Below the pieces are notes generated by a model, which saw nothing but the letters and a program-made list of their open reading frames with translations, had not been told where the DNA came from and searched no databases. DNA of 6,873 nucleotides, taken from Myxococcales bacterium (GTDB lineage Bacteria; Myxococcota; Polyangia; Fen-1088). The DNA lies in contig PMCR01000545.1 in assembly GCA_003155465.1 (NCBI GenBank), forward strand, positions 271 through 7,143, read 5' to 3'. This document shows, piece by piece, positions 6,060 to 6,873 of the stretch; the first letter of the stretch is position 1; every line of letters starts with the position of its first letter. A program made the position numbers and the translations under genes.

Positions 6060-6482
6060 ATGAGAGACGCGGCTCAGTTCTTCAAGGTTCTCGCCGATGA
6101 GGCACGGCTCAAGATCATCTGGTTGCTCTTTCACCACGAGGAGCTGTGCGTGTGCGACGTCATGGCGGCTCTCGGCATCCCGCAATCCAAGGCTTCGCGC
6201 CACCTGGCCACGCTCAAGCACGCTGGCCTGGTGACCGACCGGAAGGATGGTCTGTGGTCGCACTACGCGCTCCGGCCGGCGCAAGACGAACTGGCCAAGA
6301 CCCACCTCGCGCTTCTGCGGCGCAGCCTCGCCGACCGGCCCGCTGCCGCCCCGCTGCTCAAGACGCTGCAACGCTGGCTGGATGGCAAGAAGCCAGGCAT
6401 GGCATGCGCCAAAGCTGCCGCCAGTGCGGCCCAGACCACCAGGGGAAAAACTACGGCACGGCACCGAGAGGCGGTTCGATGA
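6060..6482 (+). CDS. arsR: ArsR family arsenite-responsive repressor
   Basis: A cytoplasmic dimeric winged-helix repressor of 140 residues that leaves its operator when As(III) or Sb(III) binds. [18 protein letters not shown] (7-24) is the dimer and helix-1 region. [13 protein letters not shown] (28-40) holds the Cys30-x-Cys32 metalloid site typical of classic Ars[19 protein letters not shown] (41-58) is the DNA-recognition helix-turn-helix, and [12 protein letters not shown] (60-71) is the beta wing. The last 30 or so residues form an Ala/Lys/Arg-rich tail longer than the core family, with one more cysteine (GMACAK, C115). The start is supported by AGGTGA (6051-6056), 3 nt before the ATG. 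The TGA overlaps the ATG of the efflux gene as ATGA, so the two are translated together and repressor level is tied to exporter level. Confidence 0.95.
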   Translation: MRDAAQFFKVLADEARLKIIWLLFHHEELCVCDVMAALGIPQSKASRHLATLKHAGLVTDRKDGLWSHYALRPAQDELAKTHLALLRRSLADRPAAAPLLKTLQRWLDGKKPGMACAKAAASAAQTTRGKTTARHREAVR

Positions 6483-6873
6483 CTGGGCAAACGACAACAG
6501 CTGAGGGTGTGGCGAAGCGCCTGTCCTTTTTCGACCGCTACCTTACTCTCTGGATCTTCATCGCCATGGCGGCTGGCGTCGGTGCCGGATATCTGGTTCC
6601 AAGCGTCGTTCCCTTCATCAACCAGTTCAACGTCGGAACGACGAACATCCCCATCGCCATCGGTCTTGTTCTGATGATGTACCCGCCGCTGGCCAAAGTT
6701 CGCTACGAGGAAATGGGGCCGGTCTTTCGCAACACCAAGGTCCTCGGGCTGTCGCTCGTGCAGAACTGGGTCATCGGCCCGATCCTGATGTTCGGCCTGG
6801 CCGTCCTCTTCCTGCGCGACAAGCCGGAATACATGGTCGGGCTCATCATGATCGGCCTGGCCCGCTGTATCGC
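6479..6873 (+). CDS. acr3: ACR3 family arsenite efflux transporter (3' end beyond the window)
   Basis: Inner-membrane arsenite/H+ antiporter of the BART superfamily; only the first 131 codons are present. After a soluble head of about 15 residues comes [21 protein letters not shown] (17-37), the hallmark N-terminal helix of ACR3. It is followed by [21 protein letters not shown] (54-74), with the Tyr-Pro-Pro loop after the second helix. Next come [23 protein letters not shown] (86-108) and [10 protein letters not shown] (121-130). Cys130 falls where ACR3 proteins have the single essential cysteine, just before the cut. It is ACR3, not the unrelated ArsB, because of these motifs. Start choice is fixed by the ATGA overlap with arsR. 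The next gene in such operons is often arsC or arsH, but that is outside this window. Confidence 0.95.
   Translation, partial: MTGQTTTAEGVAKRLSFFDRYLTLWIFIAMAAGVGAGYLVPSVVPFINQFNVGTTNIPIAIGLVLMMYPPLAKVRYEEMGPVFRNTKVLGLSLVQNWVIGPILMFGLAVLFLRDKPEYMVGLIMIGLARCI

Noticed and set aside
6027..6497. 156-codon minus-strand frame opposite arsR
   Set aside because: arsR on the plus strand has full family motifs, an RBS and coupling to the efflux gene; the minus frame is a shadow.

Overview
The window is GC-rich, roughly 60% by eye, with strong G/C preference at third codon positions in the convincing genes. Two things point to a delta-proteobacterial (Myxococcota-like) or similar environmental bacterium: a MYXO-CTERM-like protein tail after a Thr-Gly-Gly repeat linker, and the style of the PAS/histidine-kinase gene. 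The lineage is an inference, and a planctomycete or other PVC-type genome is not excluded. The left and right ends both cut through genes.

Layout: (1) 1-1397, minus strand: PAS sensor histidine kinase that runs off the left edge just as a receiver domain begins. (2) 1398-1747: non-coding gap between divergent genes. (3) 1748-2242, plus: small, very acidic conserved hypothetical protein. (4) 2284-2554, plus: frameshifted C-terminal remnant of an MgtA-like P-type cation ATPase, followed by a nested inverted repeat at 2573-2632. (5) 2642-3877, minus: multi-membrane-span acyltransferase-3 (OafA-like) protein. A short, previously hidden open frame (3922-4098) ends just upstream of it. (6) 4226-5406, minus: two genes sharing a 4-base stop/start overlap. 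The first-translated one carries an NNPGN-type, lysozyme-like phage/effector domain; the second has a signal peptide. (7) 5448-6010: a degraded, repeat-rich stretch. It holds a REP-like tandem pair, the tail of a MYXO-CTERM-like surface protein with seven 18-nt repeats, and a 13-bp inverted repeat about 200 bp across with a strong hairpin at its right end. (8) 6015-6873, plus: an arsenic-resistance operon with promoter/operator, arsR and the start of an ACR3 arsenite efflux gene, running off the right edge.

The clear functional units are the ars operon (As(III)-sensing repressor plus arsenite exporter, ATGA-coupled) and the coupled pair at 4226-5406. That pair has the shape of a cell-wall-acting protein with an exported partner, possibly effector and immunity; this is a hypothesis from gene order and motifs. 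The rest looks like an accessory region with gene decay: at least two gene remnants, several inverted repeats and a short orphan reading frame.
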